Part shown: one piece after another, positions 38,738-48,516 of the stretch
How the letters are laid out: each line of letters opens with the position of its first letter
Numbering within the stretch: the first letter of the stretch is position 1
DNA from: Terfezia claveryi
Taxonomy: Eukaryota > Ascomycota > Pezizomycetes > Pezizales > Pezizaceae
Length of the DNA stretch: 64,000 nucleotides
Direction: 5' to 3'
Assembly: GCA_015179025.1 (NCBI GenBank)
Contig: WHUX01000034.1
Span: forward strand, 350,520-414,519
Notes under the pieces: generated by a model
What the model saw: only the letters and a program-made list of their open reading frames with translations
Databases searched by the model: none
Told to the model about the DNA's origin: nothing
Translations under genes and position numbers: made by a program

Positions 38738-40243
38738 TTAGCCTTGTTTTTGGTCGAAATACGCCTTCATTGCTCCAAATTGTTTTGGAATCTTTCCCGG
38801 GGGCAGCATCAATAGGCGTAGAGCGAACTCCCCAACGGAGTCAGTGAATTCATGAAATGAATCGAGACCAGTGTATTGTAACATCTCTTTGATATCCCCA
38901 TCATCTGCCAGACGAAATTAGTACTAAATATCAGCATATAACGAGCCTTAGAAGTACCATATTTCCAAGACTGTTCCATTAACACTTTCTCTCCGGCCTT
39001 CACAAAAATATCGCTATTTAGTCTGATATCCCTCTTTGCAACGATGTAACACCTCCTGGCGCCAATGTTGGGGTCATATTCGTCTTGTAGGTCCCAAGCA
39101 TCCGTTGAAAATGTTTCGCGGGCAGATTCGAAATATCTAAGCGGTCGGTTAATACAATAAAGAGGAGACACTCATTCAGGATAGATGCCTTACAAGCCAT
39201 ATGATCGTAGCAAGTTATCCATCAACCTCTTTTTATTCCATTCACTACCTTTGCCACATGATAAAACTGGGTCCTGTGCTGTTCCGCGACGCTCTGTACC
39301 AAGCATAACGAGATCACCTGGTTGAAGGAGATGAGCGGTGAGGCGGCGGAGAAAAACGGCAACATCAATTCTGTCGATGGAGGACTTTTTTCCGACATCA
39401 GTATATGGACATTATGGATGCTTACGGCAATGAGTACCTACAATTGAATGTGAGAACCACAGTATAGTTTTGGGTACTCCGTATTCATTTTCTGCTAGCC
39501 AGTCACAGGCATCTTCATAGCTGCCGTAGAGTCCAATAAGCTGTATATTTTTATATCTCCATGGTTCGAGGGTGGAAAAGGCCTAATTACGAACCACACA
39601 AAAAGTGTAAGATAATGCAATTTACACTAGAGGTAGAATTTTGTAAACTTAGAAATATGTACCTTCAAAATCTCGATGGACGAGTAAGAGACCGCGTAGT
39701 ACTTCACTGGAACACCGAGCTTCTCGATACCAGCAAGTAAATACGAAGTTATTGAAGGCCGACTGAGGAAAGTTAGATATGCGTATGTTGCACTTGTCAA
39801 TATTAGACGTAAGGCTTACCCTCCGATAAACTCAATTAACAATTTTGACCTGGGGTACAGTAATTCAACTAAACTCTCCGCATCCTTCGATAATATATCC
39901 AACTATTTAAAGTCAGCTTTCATGATCAACCACCAGCCAATCGCCGGCTACTGATCTACTATCCCAGACAGCAACGGTCAGGGCAGAATTAGCAACAAAC
40001 CTCTGCTTTTTCGTGATATATTGAGGACAGTCCCGAATATGCTGTCAGATGGGGTATAGGGAAGGACTTATGGCCTTCTGGGCCTGAGAGATCCTCAAAA
40101 AAGTTGGCTCGCGTGGCAGTAGCAATCTTTCGTACTGGAAGCTCTGGTGATGCTGCGCGGGCTGGGGTTCCGGGACTTCTGATGCCATATATCATGGTTC
40201 TGTCGGATGTGCCCCGAACTGACTTGATCTCGAAACCACTCAT
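38738..40243 (-). CDS. EgtD-like (histidine-specific type) SAM methyltransferase family protein, divergent
   Basis: Seven exons: 40243-40001, 39902-39820, 39762-39663, 39582-39442, 39384-39194, 39136-38958, 38904-38738, giving 367 residues with all phases closing. Family signs: an N-terminal YHEKAELDIL stretch where relatives have an EYYxxxAEIxIL motif, a Rossmann-like middle, the C-terminal block DAWDLQDEYDPNIGARRCYIVAKRD, and VKAGEKVLMEQSWKY. Relatives include fungal Egt1 methyltransferase domains and EasF-type enzymes of similar length. The SAM-binding loop expected as ELGSG reads EFIGGRPS, and the N-terminal ~50 residues are unlike relatives, so activity and substrate are open. No biosynthetic cluster surrounds it. 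The start is the first in-frame ATG and is the weakest part of the model. Confidence 0.72.
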
Positions 40244-41640
40244 ATCTGTGATGCTGCGAGGAAGTATTCGGGAGCTAGGGGACTGGATGAACGATGCTAG
40301 TTTATGGAATCGAAAAGGACTAGGGCAAGCAGCTGTCTTATGGCTATGGAAGTGCAGTGCTCAGATTCGAAGATTGGAAATTATTTCACCAGTCTGCATT
40401 TCAGGCTTCTCGGTGAGCAGTACCGAGGACCGGAAGTTCAAGCCTCTCCTTAGTATATATTCCCGATCATGAAGCCCAGAAGAGCGGTGGGAGGGTGTCC
40501 TCGTCCATAACTCCTCCAGGGGGTTGGACATGGTTAGGCGGGGGTCTACGTTCAGTTGGGGACAAGCACATCCTAGACAATACACTTTTTGAGGATTTAG
40601 TGGTCACTTCCACGGCCCAACGGGGATGGGATCATCGAACCTAGCACATTAGAGCTACTCACACACGTCCCGTCCCGCATACTAAATCGCCATGGGATTT
40701 CGCACAATCCCACTACATTGCATGCAACTTTAGTACAGTATCGAGACTAAGTTGTTCGCTCCATCCTGGCTGCCTCGCCTCATTCATCGAACTCTTCAAG
40801 CCTTTTGTTTTCGCCCTTCAACGATTACGGTATAACCTTTAGCTCGACAAAAGGAGTCCAGAAGCTGACGCATAACCGCCTGCTGCGAGCACCTAGCTTT
40901 TAGAGGTCCACCGTGATTGGACATGAATCTGGGCGCTGGATCTGCCAATGTCGATCTCCACCAACTTCTTGTCGTGATTACCACATAGCTAAACTACCGA
41001 GTGTCACTTCTAAGTTTTGGTAGAACGATCGCTCGTTATTGCGGGTGGAAAGTTAGGGTTGAACCGCAAAAGGATTGTCGATCATGCCTTGGGTAAGACT
41101 GACTTGCCCATAGCGGAATATTATACTCACGATACTGCCCAACCAGTCTGCTCCTTAGCTTCGTTATGCACCCTCACGACCTCTATAAAAACTGGTTCAA
41201 TGCAGGATTACGTCGGTGGGCACTTCTTGCGGATGGAGGGATGACTACCCCTGAAACATCGAACGAACCCGTTTGGTGGCAGGGTCTAAACCAGACTAGC
41301 AGGGTCTTATCTACAAGACGATCGACGACAGAGAAGGGTTTCACAGAGGGTTTGAGTAGGTACCTATTAGCAAGTGGACTCTGATGTGGCATGCATTTCC
41401 GCTTTTCTCTCCGCATCTCGCCCCGCTGGTGTAGCTTATGGCATTATGTGATAAGCCAGCTGGAGTCATTACCCTGGCTGAGCATTTTTTTTTATTTAAA
41501 AAAGTCAAGTAAGTAGCAATCAGCCCTGGCTGAGCAGTATGGTAAGAAGGTACAAAAACTACACCGCACAGAAACTGCGCCTTACCATTCGCAACCTAGT
41601 AGTGATCAGCCACTGTCTTATGACCATCCCTGCAACCCCC
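40244..41640. other. Intergenic, edge of the repeat-rich region
   Basis: No gene recognised. A short word ccctggctgagca occurs twice near 41470 and 41525, flanking a T/A-rich run. Confidence 0.4.
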
Positions 41641-41769
41641 CGGCAGCAACACCCCCAGCCACATCTCGTAATATATTATGACTCTGCTGATTCCGGCTAT
41701 ATTCACCACTATGGAAGCAAATACGCTCTACAACATGGTTACCCTCACATCCCGCCATATTCAACTCAA

Positions 41770-42078
41770 TACCCCCATACCACCTCCCCCAGCATGACCC
41801 TTGTCATACCCGACCCCCCCCCCCAAACCCCATCAGCAAAAAAAATATTCGCGTCATGTGTCTTCCTGTGCGTCCGACGCACAGGACGCATGGGACAGGA
41901 ACTTACAATCAGGACGCCAAACGCTTGGTGCGCCAGCGTCGGGACGCAACACTCGTGCGCAGGAGGTGCAGGACGCAACACAAGTGTGCTCCCACGCCTG
42001 GGACGCAACAGCAGCATGCTACCGCTTCTTGGACGCAACATGAGACGGGCTGCTCGTCCCCAACGCTATAGGTTCCAC
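41770..42078 (+). pseudogene. Relic of a KRBA2-like integrase element
   Basis: The plus strand matches, piece by piece, the relic read on the minus strand at about 61530-61790: THRTHGTGTYNQDAKR here against THRTYGRQTQDQDTKR there, continuing into a gctataggttcca segment. No intact domain remains. The sequence stops at the target site of the Mutator-like element at 42087. Confidence 0.5.
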
Positions 42079-42086
42079 GTCTGGCG

Positions 42087-43042
42087 GGAAGGGTCTCAAG
42101 CAGAACACGCTAATAATTTTACTATCTTATAAAGGAAAAGCAGCAGCATAGATATCTAGCTGTTTTAGAATGCAGAAAAGGGGCTCGTCATGACGAGGCA
42201 TACCATATCACCGCTATACAATATCACCGCTATACAATATCACCGTCAACAAATCAAAATGTCTACTGAAGCCATGATGCCAATCTCTGCTGATGCTCTC
42301 CACTACCGCACTATATTGTTCGAGCTCAGCAAACCAGTTACAATACCCCCCCAAATATTTGACGAGATATGGCCATATGTGGATTCGGTTTATTCAAAGC
42401 TTCAGCAAGAGCTGCTGCAAGCTTATGGTACAGTACGTGTTCAGAAATATGAGTGCAGACTTCGAAAAAGCAGGAAGTCAAGCGTAGCTCAAGTTGCGGA
42501 TACCGATGGTAAGGTTATTAAACGCCGGCAAAGCAGTATTCGAAATGCCAACCTTTGCAATGTCCGAATTAAGGTCTTGCATCTAGTTGATGGCACAGCT
42601 GTTACCATTGAGCGCTTAGATGAACATACCCATACTCATGATATTGAGGAGAGCTTCCAGATAAAAAAACCAAGTATATTAGTAGGATATATCAAGTCTG
42701 AAGCAGCCAAAAATTACTCTGCTTCTCAGATTTACCATAGTGCTGGTACACATGAAGGCGCTGAGCGGCTGAAAGAGCTTGGTGGCTCATCTTTGAAAAC
42801 GTTTGTATGACTCTTCATTAATGAGGTATAATATAGCTAATGAATTCGTTATATAGAAAAGATATGACATTTTGATTTGTTGACGGTGATATTGTATAGC
42901 GGTGATATTGTATAGCGGTGATATGGTATGCCTCGTCATGACGAGCCCCTTTTCTGCATTCTAAAACAGCTAGATATCTATGCTGCTGCTTTTCCTTTAT
43001 AAGATAGTAAAATTATTAGCGTGTTCTGCTTGAGACCCTTCC
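42087..43042. mobile_element. Mutator-like element (MULE) with perfect 175-bp terminal inverted repeats
   Basis: The TIRs at 42087-42261 and 42868-43042 are identical by eye over 175 bp, starting GGAAGGGTCTCAAGC. The flanks GTCTGGCG at 42079-42086 and 43043-43050 are an 8-bp duplication (9 with an ambiguous C). A related sequence at about 59880 carries one uninterrupted GTCTGGTG at the same place. Each TIR contains a 14-bp palindrome ctcgtcatgacgag and tandem atatcaccgctatacaat units. The single internal gene resembles only the N-terminal DNA-binding part of fungal Mutator transposases. No catalytic DDE region is present, so the element cannot move alone. Confidence 0.92.
42259..42810 (+). 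CDS. Truncated MULE transposase: DNA-binding domain only
   Basis: 183 residues from the ATG at 42259, which overlaps the last three bases of the left TIR; an upstream in-frame ATG at 42190 lies inside the TIR and would give 206 residues. The protein has a WRKY/GCM1-like zinc-binding pattern: Cys in KYECRL, Cys in ANLCNVRI, and His-x-His in DEHTHTHD, followed by a conserved EESFQIKKPS...IKSEAAKNYSASQIYH...GTHEGAERLKELGGSSL block. In full-length fungal Mutator transposases this block precedes the catalytic core; here the frame ends right after it with KTFV. The frame is intact with no sign of RIP. Binding to the element's own TIRs, and possible repression of transposition, are inference. Confidence 0.8.
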   Translation: MSTEAMMPISADALHYRTILFELSKPVTIPPQIFDEIWPYVDSVYSKLQQELLQAYGTVRVQKYECRLRKSRKSSVAQVADTDGKVIKRRQSSIRNANLCNVRIKVLHLVDGTAVTIERLDEHTHTHDIEESFQIKKPSILVGYIKSEAAKNYSASQIYHSAGTHEGAERLKELGGSSLKTFV

Positions 43043-43050
43043 GTCTGGCG

Positions 43051-43200
43051 TTGCTGAACCAGGGCCCCAAATCACTCTCTTCTACAATGCACACCCGCTC
43101 ACCGCTTGCATCTACGACGCTCTAACATCAGCTAGCTACGTACCACTATTGCAGCCATTGAATATGCATGGAGCAGAAATATCCATTGTATTCGCTAATA
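43051..43200 (+). repeat. Target repeat of the MULE (TE-derived remnant)
   Basis: Together with about 42060-42086 this is the sequence into which the MULE inserted. It reads openly as GVAEPGPQITLFYNAHPL-like coding sequence and recurs at about 59858-60025 (direct) and 61430-61580 (inverted). It probably belongs to the KRBA2-like element family or a companion repeat; its function is unknown. Confidence 0.6.
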
Positions 43201-44602
43201 ACAAGGTAACTGAGGTTGACGACGATGTGGTCACCCTGATTTGGCAACGATCACTACTCGGGCAAAGATCATAGTCGTATTAAAGGTTATAGAAAAAAAG
43301 GAGTCTCGATCCCTGGAGCGGTCGCTAAGAAAGACACTTATGTCAAAAGGCAAAACGAGTTACCCCAGTTCACTATACTCCGAGCGCCATCACACTACTT
43401 CTTAGGTCGCCCTCGTTGTAGACTTGTGGTTTGGTGGAGATATAGTGAACTGGAGCATTAAGGAATGGATACCCGACAACCCTGCTCCCGGTCCGCCGAC
43501 AGTGATATTAAGGCAATTAACTTCTTGCCTCCACTGGGAATCGAACTCGGGCCCTCAATAAATAAACATAAACCGTAAAGTAAAGAACTTACCACTGCGC
43601 TATGCCTACTGTCAGTTTCAAACACTATAGTGCTATATTCTGCTAAAACTCGTTACTTTTTCCACTTGCCAATTCAATTGTAGAGACAGGCGCATAGAGA
43701 TAGGAAACATACAGCGCATAGAGACAGGAAACATACAGCGACAGGAAACATACAGTAGCATGGATATTTGCTCGCTCTATATGCCAGCCTAGATATTTGC
43801 TCGCCCTATATGCCAGCTTGGATATTTGCTCGTTCTACATGCCAGGATATTCGTTCGCTCTATATATCGGCCTGGATATTCACTCGCTCTACATGTCAGC
43901 CTGAATATTCGCTTGCTCTATATGTTAGCCTGGATATTCGCTCGCTCAATATGCCTGCCTGGATATTCGCTCGCCCCATATATCAGCCTGGATATTTGCT
44001 CGCCCCATATATCAGCCTGGATATTTGCTCGCCCCAGATATCAGCCTGGATATTTGCTGGCCCTAGATATTAGCCTGGATAACCCCCTCCGGTGAGCCTG
44101 CATATTCCCCCTATATCAGCCTGGATATTTGCTCGCTCTATATGCCAGCCTGGATATTTGCTCGCTCTATATGCCAGCCTAGATATTCGCTCGCCCTGGA
44201 TATCAGCCTGGATATTAGCTCGCCCTGGATATCAGCCTGCATATTCGCTCGCCCTAGATATTAGCCTGGATATTCGCTCGCTCCATATGCCAGCCTGAAT
44301 ATTCGCTCGCTCTATATGTTAGCCTGGATATTCGCTCGCTCTACATGTTAGCCTGGATATTCGCTCGCTCTATATGTTAGCCTGGATATTCGCTCGCTCT
44401 ACATGTCAGCCTGGATATTCGCTCGCCCTGGATATCAGCCTATATATTTGCTCGACCTAGATATCAGCCTGGATATTTGCTCGCTCTATATGTCAGCCTG
44501 AATATTCGCTCGCCTAATATGTCAGCCTGGATATTCGCTCGCCCTATATGTCAGCCTGGATATTCGCTTGCCCTATATGTCAGCTTGGATATTTGCTCGC
44601 TC
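43201..44602 (+). repeat. Large direct duplication, copy A
   Basis: About 1.4 kb that recurs at 53304-54911. It contains a non-repetitive part (43201-43750) with an internal inverted repeat (ccagttcactata / tatagtgaactgg), a tRNA-like box pair, and most of a 29-bp minisatellite. This copy is the GC-richer of the two. Confidence 0.85.
43527..43612 (-). repeat. tRNA-like sequence with Pol III A and B boxes (SINE candidate)
   Basis: On the minus strand TAGCGCAGTGGT matches the A-box pattern, and GAGTTCGATTCCC lies about 50 nt on as the B box. The T-stem has mismatches and no acceptor stem pairs, so it is not a working tRNA. The same block recurs at about 53616-53702. It may be the head of a SINE-like repeat. 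Confidence 0.4.
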
Positions 44603-44795
44603 TAGATATCAGCCTGGATAACCGCCTCCGGTGAGCCTGGATATTCCCCCTATATCTCGCTGGATATTCGCTCGCCATGGATATCAGCCTGGATATTCGC
44701 TCGCTCCATATGCCAACCTGAATATTCGCTCGCGCTGGATATCAGCCTGGATATTCGCTTGCCCTATATGTCAGCCGGGATATTCGATTGCCGGT
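43757..44795. repeat. 29-bp minisatellite
   Basis: About 35 tandem units with consensus like GATATTCGCTCGCTCTATAT followed by GTCAGCCTG, mutated at C/T positions. Long chance frames run through it. Two units read AACCCCCTCC/AACCGCCTCC instead and recur at about the same spacing in the second copy. Confidence 0.9.
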
Positions 44796-44929
44796 ACAAT
44801 GCGGGTGGATGTGGCTAATTAGCAAGAAGAATGGGTGTGCAAAGCCCGTAGATGTGGGTAATAAGGCAGAATAAGGGAGCATGTGTGGAGCGCTAGTATG
44901 TGTGTAATTGGGGTGATATGCGGGTGATT

Positions 44930-45060
44930 GGGGTGAACAATGGGGTGATGGGGATGAACAATGGTTTGGGCAAAGTGGTAATTGGGGTGAACAATGGGGT
45001 GATTGGGATGAACAATGGTTTGGGCAAAGCGGTAATTGGGGTGAACAATGGGGTGACAGG
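44930..45060. repeat. About 54-bp tandem repeat
   Basis: Roughly 2.5 units built from ggtaattggggtgaacaatg and gggatgaacaatggtttggg. It would read VIGVNNGVIGMNNGLGK, but nothing supports a protein. Confidence 0.8.
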
Positions 45061-45248
45061 AATTTACAACTGCGCTTGGATGCGGGTGATTGGTGTAACA
45101 CATGGAGGATTGGTGTGGGCCGAATACGCAAATCACCCCAAATCAATTTGTATGCGAGGACGCAGGGGTGGGAGGGTGATGCACTATGACACGGCAAATC
45201 ACCCTCACGTAAAATTTTATGGGGTGACGCGAGGACGGACCGTCCTCG

Positions 45249-45610
45249 GGCTGAGATGCACTGATCACAGGTCCTCCACCTATCACCAGTTGGCGTACAT
45301 GTCCAGTCCGAATGATCGAAGGTTTTTCTGCACCTCGGGCAGGCAGGTGGTTGGTGGGGCTGAGCTGGCTGTTGTTCGAGGTGATTTTGCTGCTGTTCTA
45401 ATTCTTCTAATTCTTCCCGCCGTTTACTCTATAGACATGGACATAGTTAAATCAATGCCATATATTTATCGAATGGGCTACTTGGAAAACTTGCGGTCAA
45501 CTTCACAATCCGTCTCCCAGACCTGCACCGATCACAGGTCCTCCACCTATCACCGGTTTGCGTGAATGTCCATTCTGATGGATCGAACGGTTTTCTACAC
45601 CTTGAGCACG
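45249..45610. repeat. Direct repeat pair and simple repeats
   Basis: A segment of about 80 bp beginning gatcacaggtcctccaccta at about 45258 recurs at about 45532 with differences. Just downstream (about 45650-45720) a 28-bp unit, gttggtatgcggtgcg plus gttgtggca, is repeated about three times. No gene seen. Confidence 0.65.
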
Positions 45611-45985
45611 AAACAGGGTTTATTTAATGCGCCATAACGGGGTCTCGTAGTTGGTATGCGGTGCGAGTTGTGGCAGTTGGTATGCGGTGCGGGTTGTGGC
45701 AGTTGGTATGCGGTGCGCATCTACAACGGTCTGCTGACACATACACCTGTGTCATGTCACGTGGCTGTCATCACGTGGCTGCCCGCTAAAAGCGCCAAGT
45801 GTGCTAGCGTGCAAGAAGTACAGTATATTATAAGAAAATAAATAACAACTTCGTACCAATTGAAATTGGCAACTTCGTTGCCAATTATATACACAGAGTG
45901 CTCTCGTGACCAGACTCTTAGTGCCTACGCTGTAATTATTTTAGTGCTACGGCTAAGAGTCTGGTAGTAACCTACTCCGAAATTG

Positions 45986-46023
45986 CCACGCTAGTTCCTC
46001 CGAGCTCGGAGGAACTAGCGTGG
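45986..46023. repeat. Perfect 38-bp palindrome
   Basis: CCACGCTAGTTCCTCCGAG is followed at once by its exact complement, with no loop. A related hairpin lies at 48391-48443. Nearby, ccagactcttag and ctaagagtctgg form another inverted pair. Confidence 0.9.
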
Positions 46024-46149
46024 AAACTATGCAATACGCTAGTGGCTTCGGAGCAGAATATGTAATACTATATAGAAAAGTATTTGTTTTTGAATGGAAA
46101 TTGATTTTTGAACATCTCAACAAAAACATTCCGGAACACTGCCGGAACA

Positions 46150-48516
46150 CTGTTCTCGGTCCCAGACTCTTGTAGATACTTGCTCAGCGCCTTATATGCT
46201 TGCTCCGGACAATATTGGCTTACTCGGTGGTGTCTCATATGCTTGCTCCAGGCAACATAGGCTCGCTCAGTGCCTTATATGCTTGCGCCGGACAATATTG
46301 GCTTGCTCGGTGGTGTCTTATATGCTTGCTCTAGGCAATATATCCTTGCTCGGTGCTTCATATGCTTGCTCCGGGCAATATATTCTTGCTCAGTACCTTA
46401 TATGCTTGTTCCGGGCAATATAGGCTCGCCCAGTGCCTTATATGCTTGCTCCAGACAATATTGGCTTGCTCGGTGGTGTCTTATAGGCCTGCTCCGGGCA
46501 ATATATTCTTGCTCAGTGCCTTATATGCTTGCTCCAGGCAATATATGCTTGCTCGGTGCCTCATATTGCTCCGGGCAACATATGCTCGCTCAGTGCCTTA
46601 TATGCTTGCGCCGGACAATATTGGCTTGCTCGGTGGTGTCTTATATGCTTGCTCTAGGCAATATATCCTTGCTCGGTGCCTCATATGCTTGCTCCGGGCA
46701 ATATATTCTTGCTCAGTGCCTTATATGCTTGTTCCGGGCAATATAGGCTCGCCCAGTGCCTTATATGCTTGCTCCAGACAATATTGGCTTGCTCGGTGGT
46801 GTCTTATATGCTTGCTCCAGGCAATATATTCTTGCTCAGTGCCTTATATGCTTGTTCCGAGCAACATAGGCTCGCTCAGTGCCTTATATGCTTGCTCCGG
46901 ACAGTATTGGCTTGCTCGGTGGTGTCTTATATGCTTGCTCCAGACAATATTGGCTTGCTCGGTGGTGTCTTATAGGCCTGCTCCGGGCAATATATTCTTG
47001 CTCAGTGCCTTATATGCTTGTTCCGAGCAACATAGGCTCGCTCAGTGCCTTATATGCTTGCTCCGGACAGTATTGGCTTGCTCAGTGGTGTCTTATATGC
47101 TTGCTCCAGACAATATTGGCTTGCTCGGTGGTGTCTTATAGGCCTGCTCCGGGCAATATATTCTTGCTCAGTGCCTTATATGCTTGCTCCAGGCAATATA
47201 TGCTTGCTCGGTGCCTCATATTGCTCCGGGCAACATATGCTCGCTCAGTGCCTTATATGCTTGCGCCGGACAATATTAGCTTGCTCGGTGGTGTCTTATA
47301 TGCTTGCTCCAGGCAATATATTCTTGCTCAGTGCCTTATATGCTTGTTCCGAGCAACATAGGCTCGCTCAGTGCCTTATATGCTTGCTCCGGACAGTATT
47401 GGCTTGCTCGGTGGTGTCTTATATGCTTGCTCCAGACAATATTAGCTTGCTCGGTAGTGTCTTATATGCTTGCTCTAGGCAATATATGCTCACTCGGTGC
47501 CTTATAGGCCTGCTCCGGGAAATACAGGCTTGCTTCTATAAAGCCTATATTGCCCGGAGCAAGCATATGAGGCACTGAGCAAGCATATATTGCCTGGAGC
47601 AAGCATATAAGGCACTGAGCAAGAATATATTGCCCGGAGCAGGCCTATAAGGTACCGAGCAAGCATATAAGACACCACCGAGCAAGCCAATATTGTCCGG
47701 CGCAAGCATATAAGGCACTGAGCGAGCATATGTTGCCCGGAGCAATATGAGGCACCGAGCAAGCATATATTGCCTGGAGCAAGCATATAAGACACCACCG
47801 AGGAAGCCTATATTGTCCGGAGCAAGCATATAAGGCACCTTCACTAAGACCAACCCATTAAAATGTAGACCTGAGCCCGGAGCAGCTTTCTAGCTTTCTA
47901 GTCAAATAGGTTACTTAGAATAGCCAAAGTAAATGCTGCTCCGAGATCAAGTTACTGCCTCGAGACTATAATATAGTAGATAGTTGATACTCATAACCCC
48001 TCCAACTAAGACCAACCCATTGAAAACCTAAGCTTTCTAGCTTTCTAGTCTTATAGGTTACTTAGTATAGCCACAGAAAATCTTGCTCCGAGATCAAATC
48101 GCTGCTCCAAGACAGTAGATATCCTTGCTCTCATGACCAGACTCTTAGTGCCTCTGTAAATCAAGAGTCAAACCAAATCCTGTCCGACTCTCAAAACTAA
48201 AGATAATACCAAATCGAGTCAAACTAAATCCTGTCCAACTCTCAAAACTAGAGATAATACATTCTCAAATGAACGAAATCCCGAACGAATGCTTTGGTAG
48301 ACATTTATTCTGCTGTTGTCGTTATGACAATTGTGTATGCTTATGAAATATGCAGCTCAAAACAACGCTAGTAGCTCCGAAAACAGGCTATGCACGCGCT
48401 AGCATCTCCGAGCTCAAAACGCTCGGAGATGCTAGCGCGTGCAGTTTCGGAGCAGTTTAGTACCAGACTCTTGCAGATAAAAGTTATCACCGCCAAGAGT
48501 CTGGGACCGAGAACAG
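46150..48516. mobile_element. Foldback-like element filled with inverted minisatellite
   Basis: A 23-bp inverted repeat CTGTTCTCGGTCCCAGACTC+TTG bounds the region (46150-46172 and 48494-48516). Inside, a 40-43-bp minisatellite (cttatatgcttgctccgg...) runs to about 47530, then turns round and continues in inverted orientation to about 47840. After it come two copies of a segment with ctttctagctttctagt (about 47842-47960 and 48003-48110), two short pieces near 48165-48265 resembling the gypsy LTR hairpin, and a 22-bp-stem hairpin (48391-48443). The right end abuts gypsy reverse-transcriptase sequence. No clear target duplication is visible, so the mobile-element call is tentative. Confidence 0.6.

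Noticed and set aside
38738..40243. Ergot-alkaloid or ergothioneine biosynthesis assignment
   Set aside because: Only the methyltransferase family is supported. No dimethylallyltryptophan synthase or sulfoxide-synthase domain is nearby and the SAM loop is altered.
41017..41416. Overlapping short frames on both strands
   Set aside because: No domain, no splice continuity, and no homology to the other repeats in the window.
43527..43612. Functional tRNA gene
   Set aside because: A and B boxes are present, but the T stem has mismatches and no acceptor or anticodon stem forms.
43757..44795. 29-bp repeats resembling a CRISPR array by unit length
   Set aside because: The units are directly tandem without spacers and the genome is eukaryotic; this is a minisatellite.
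46190..47850. Several long overlapping Cys/Leu-rich frames
   Set aside because: They run through a 40-43-bp minisatellite in all frames and on both strands; this reflects the repeat's lack of stops, not a protein.
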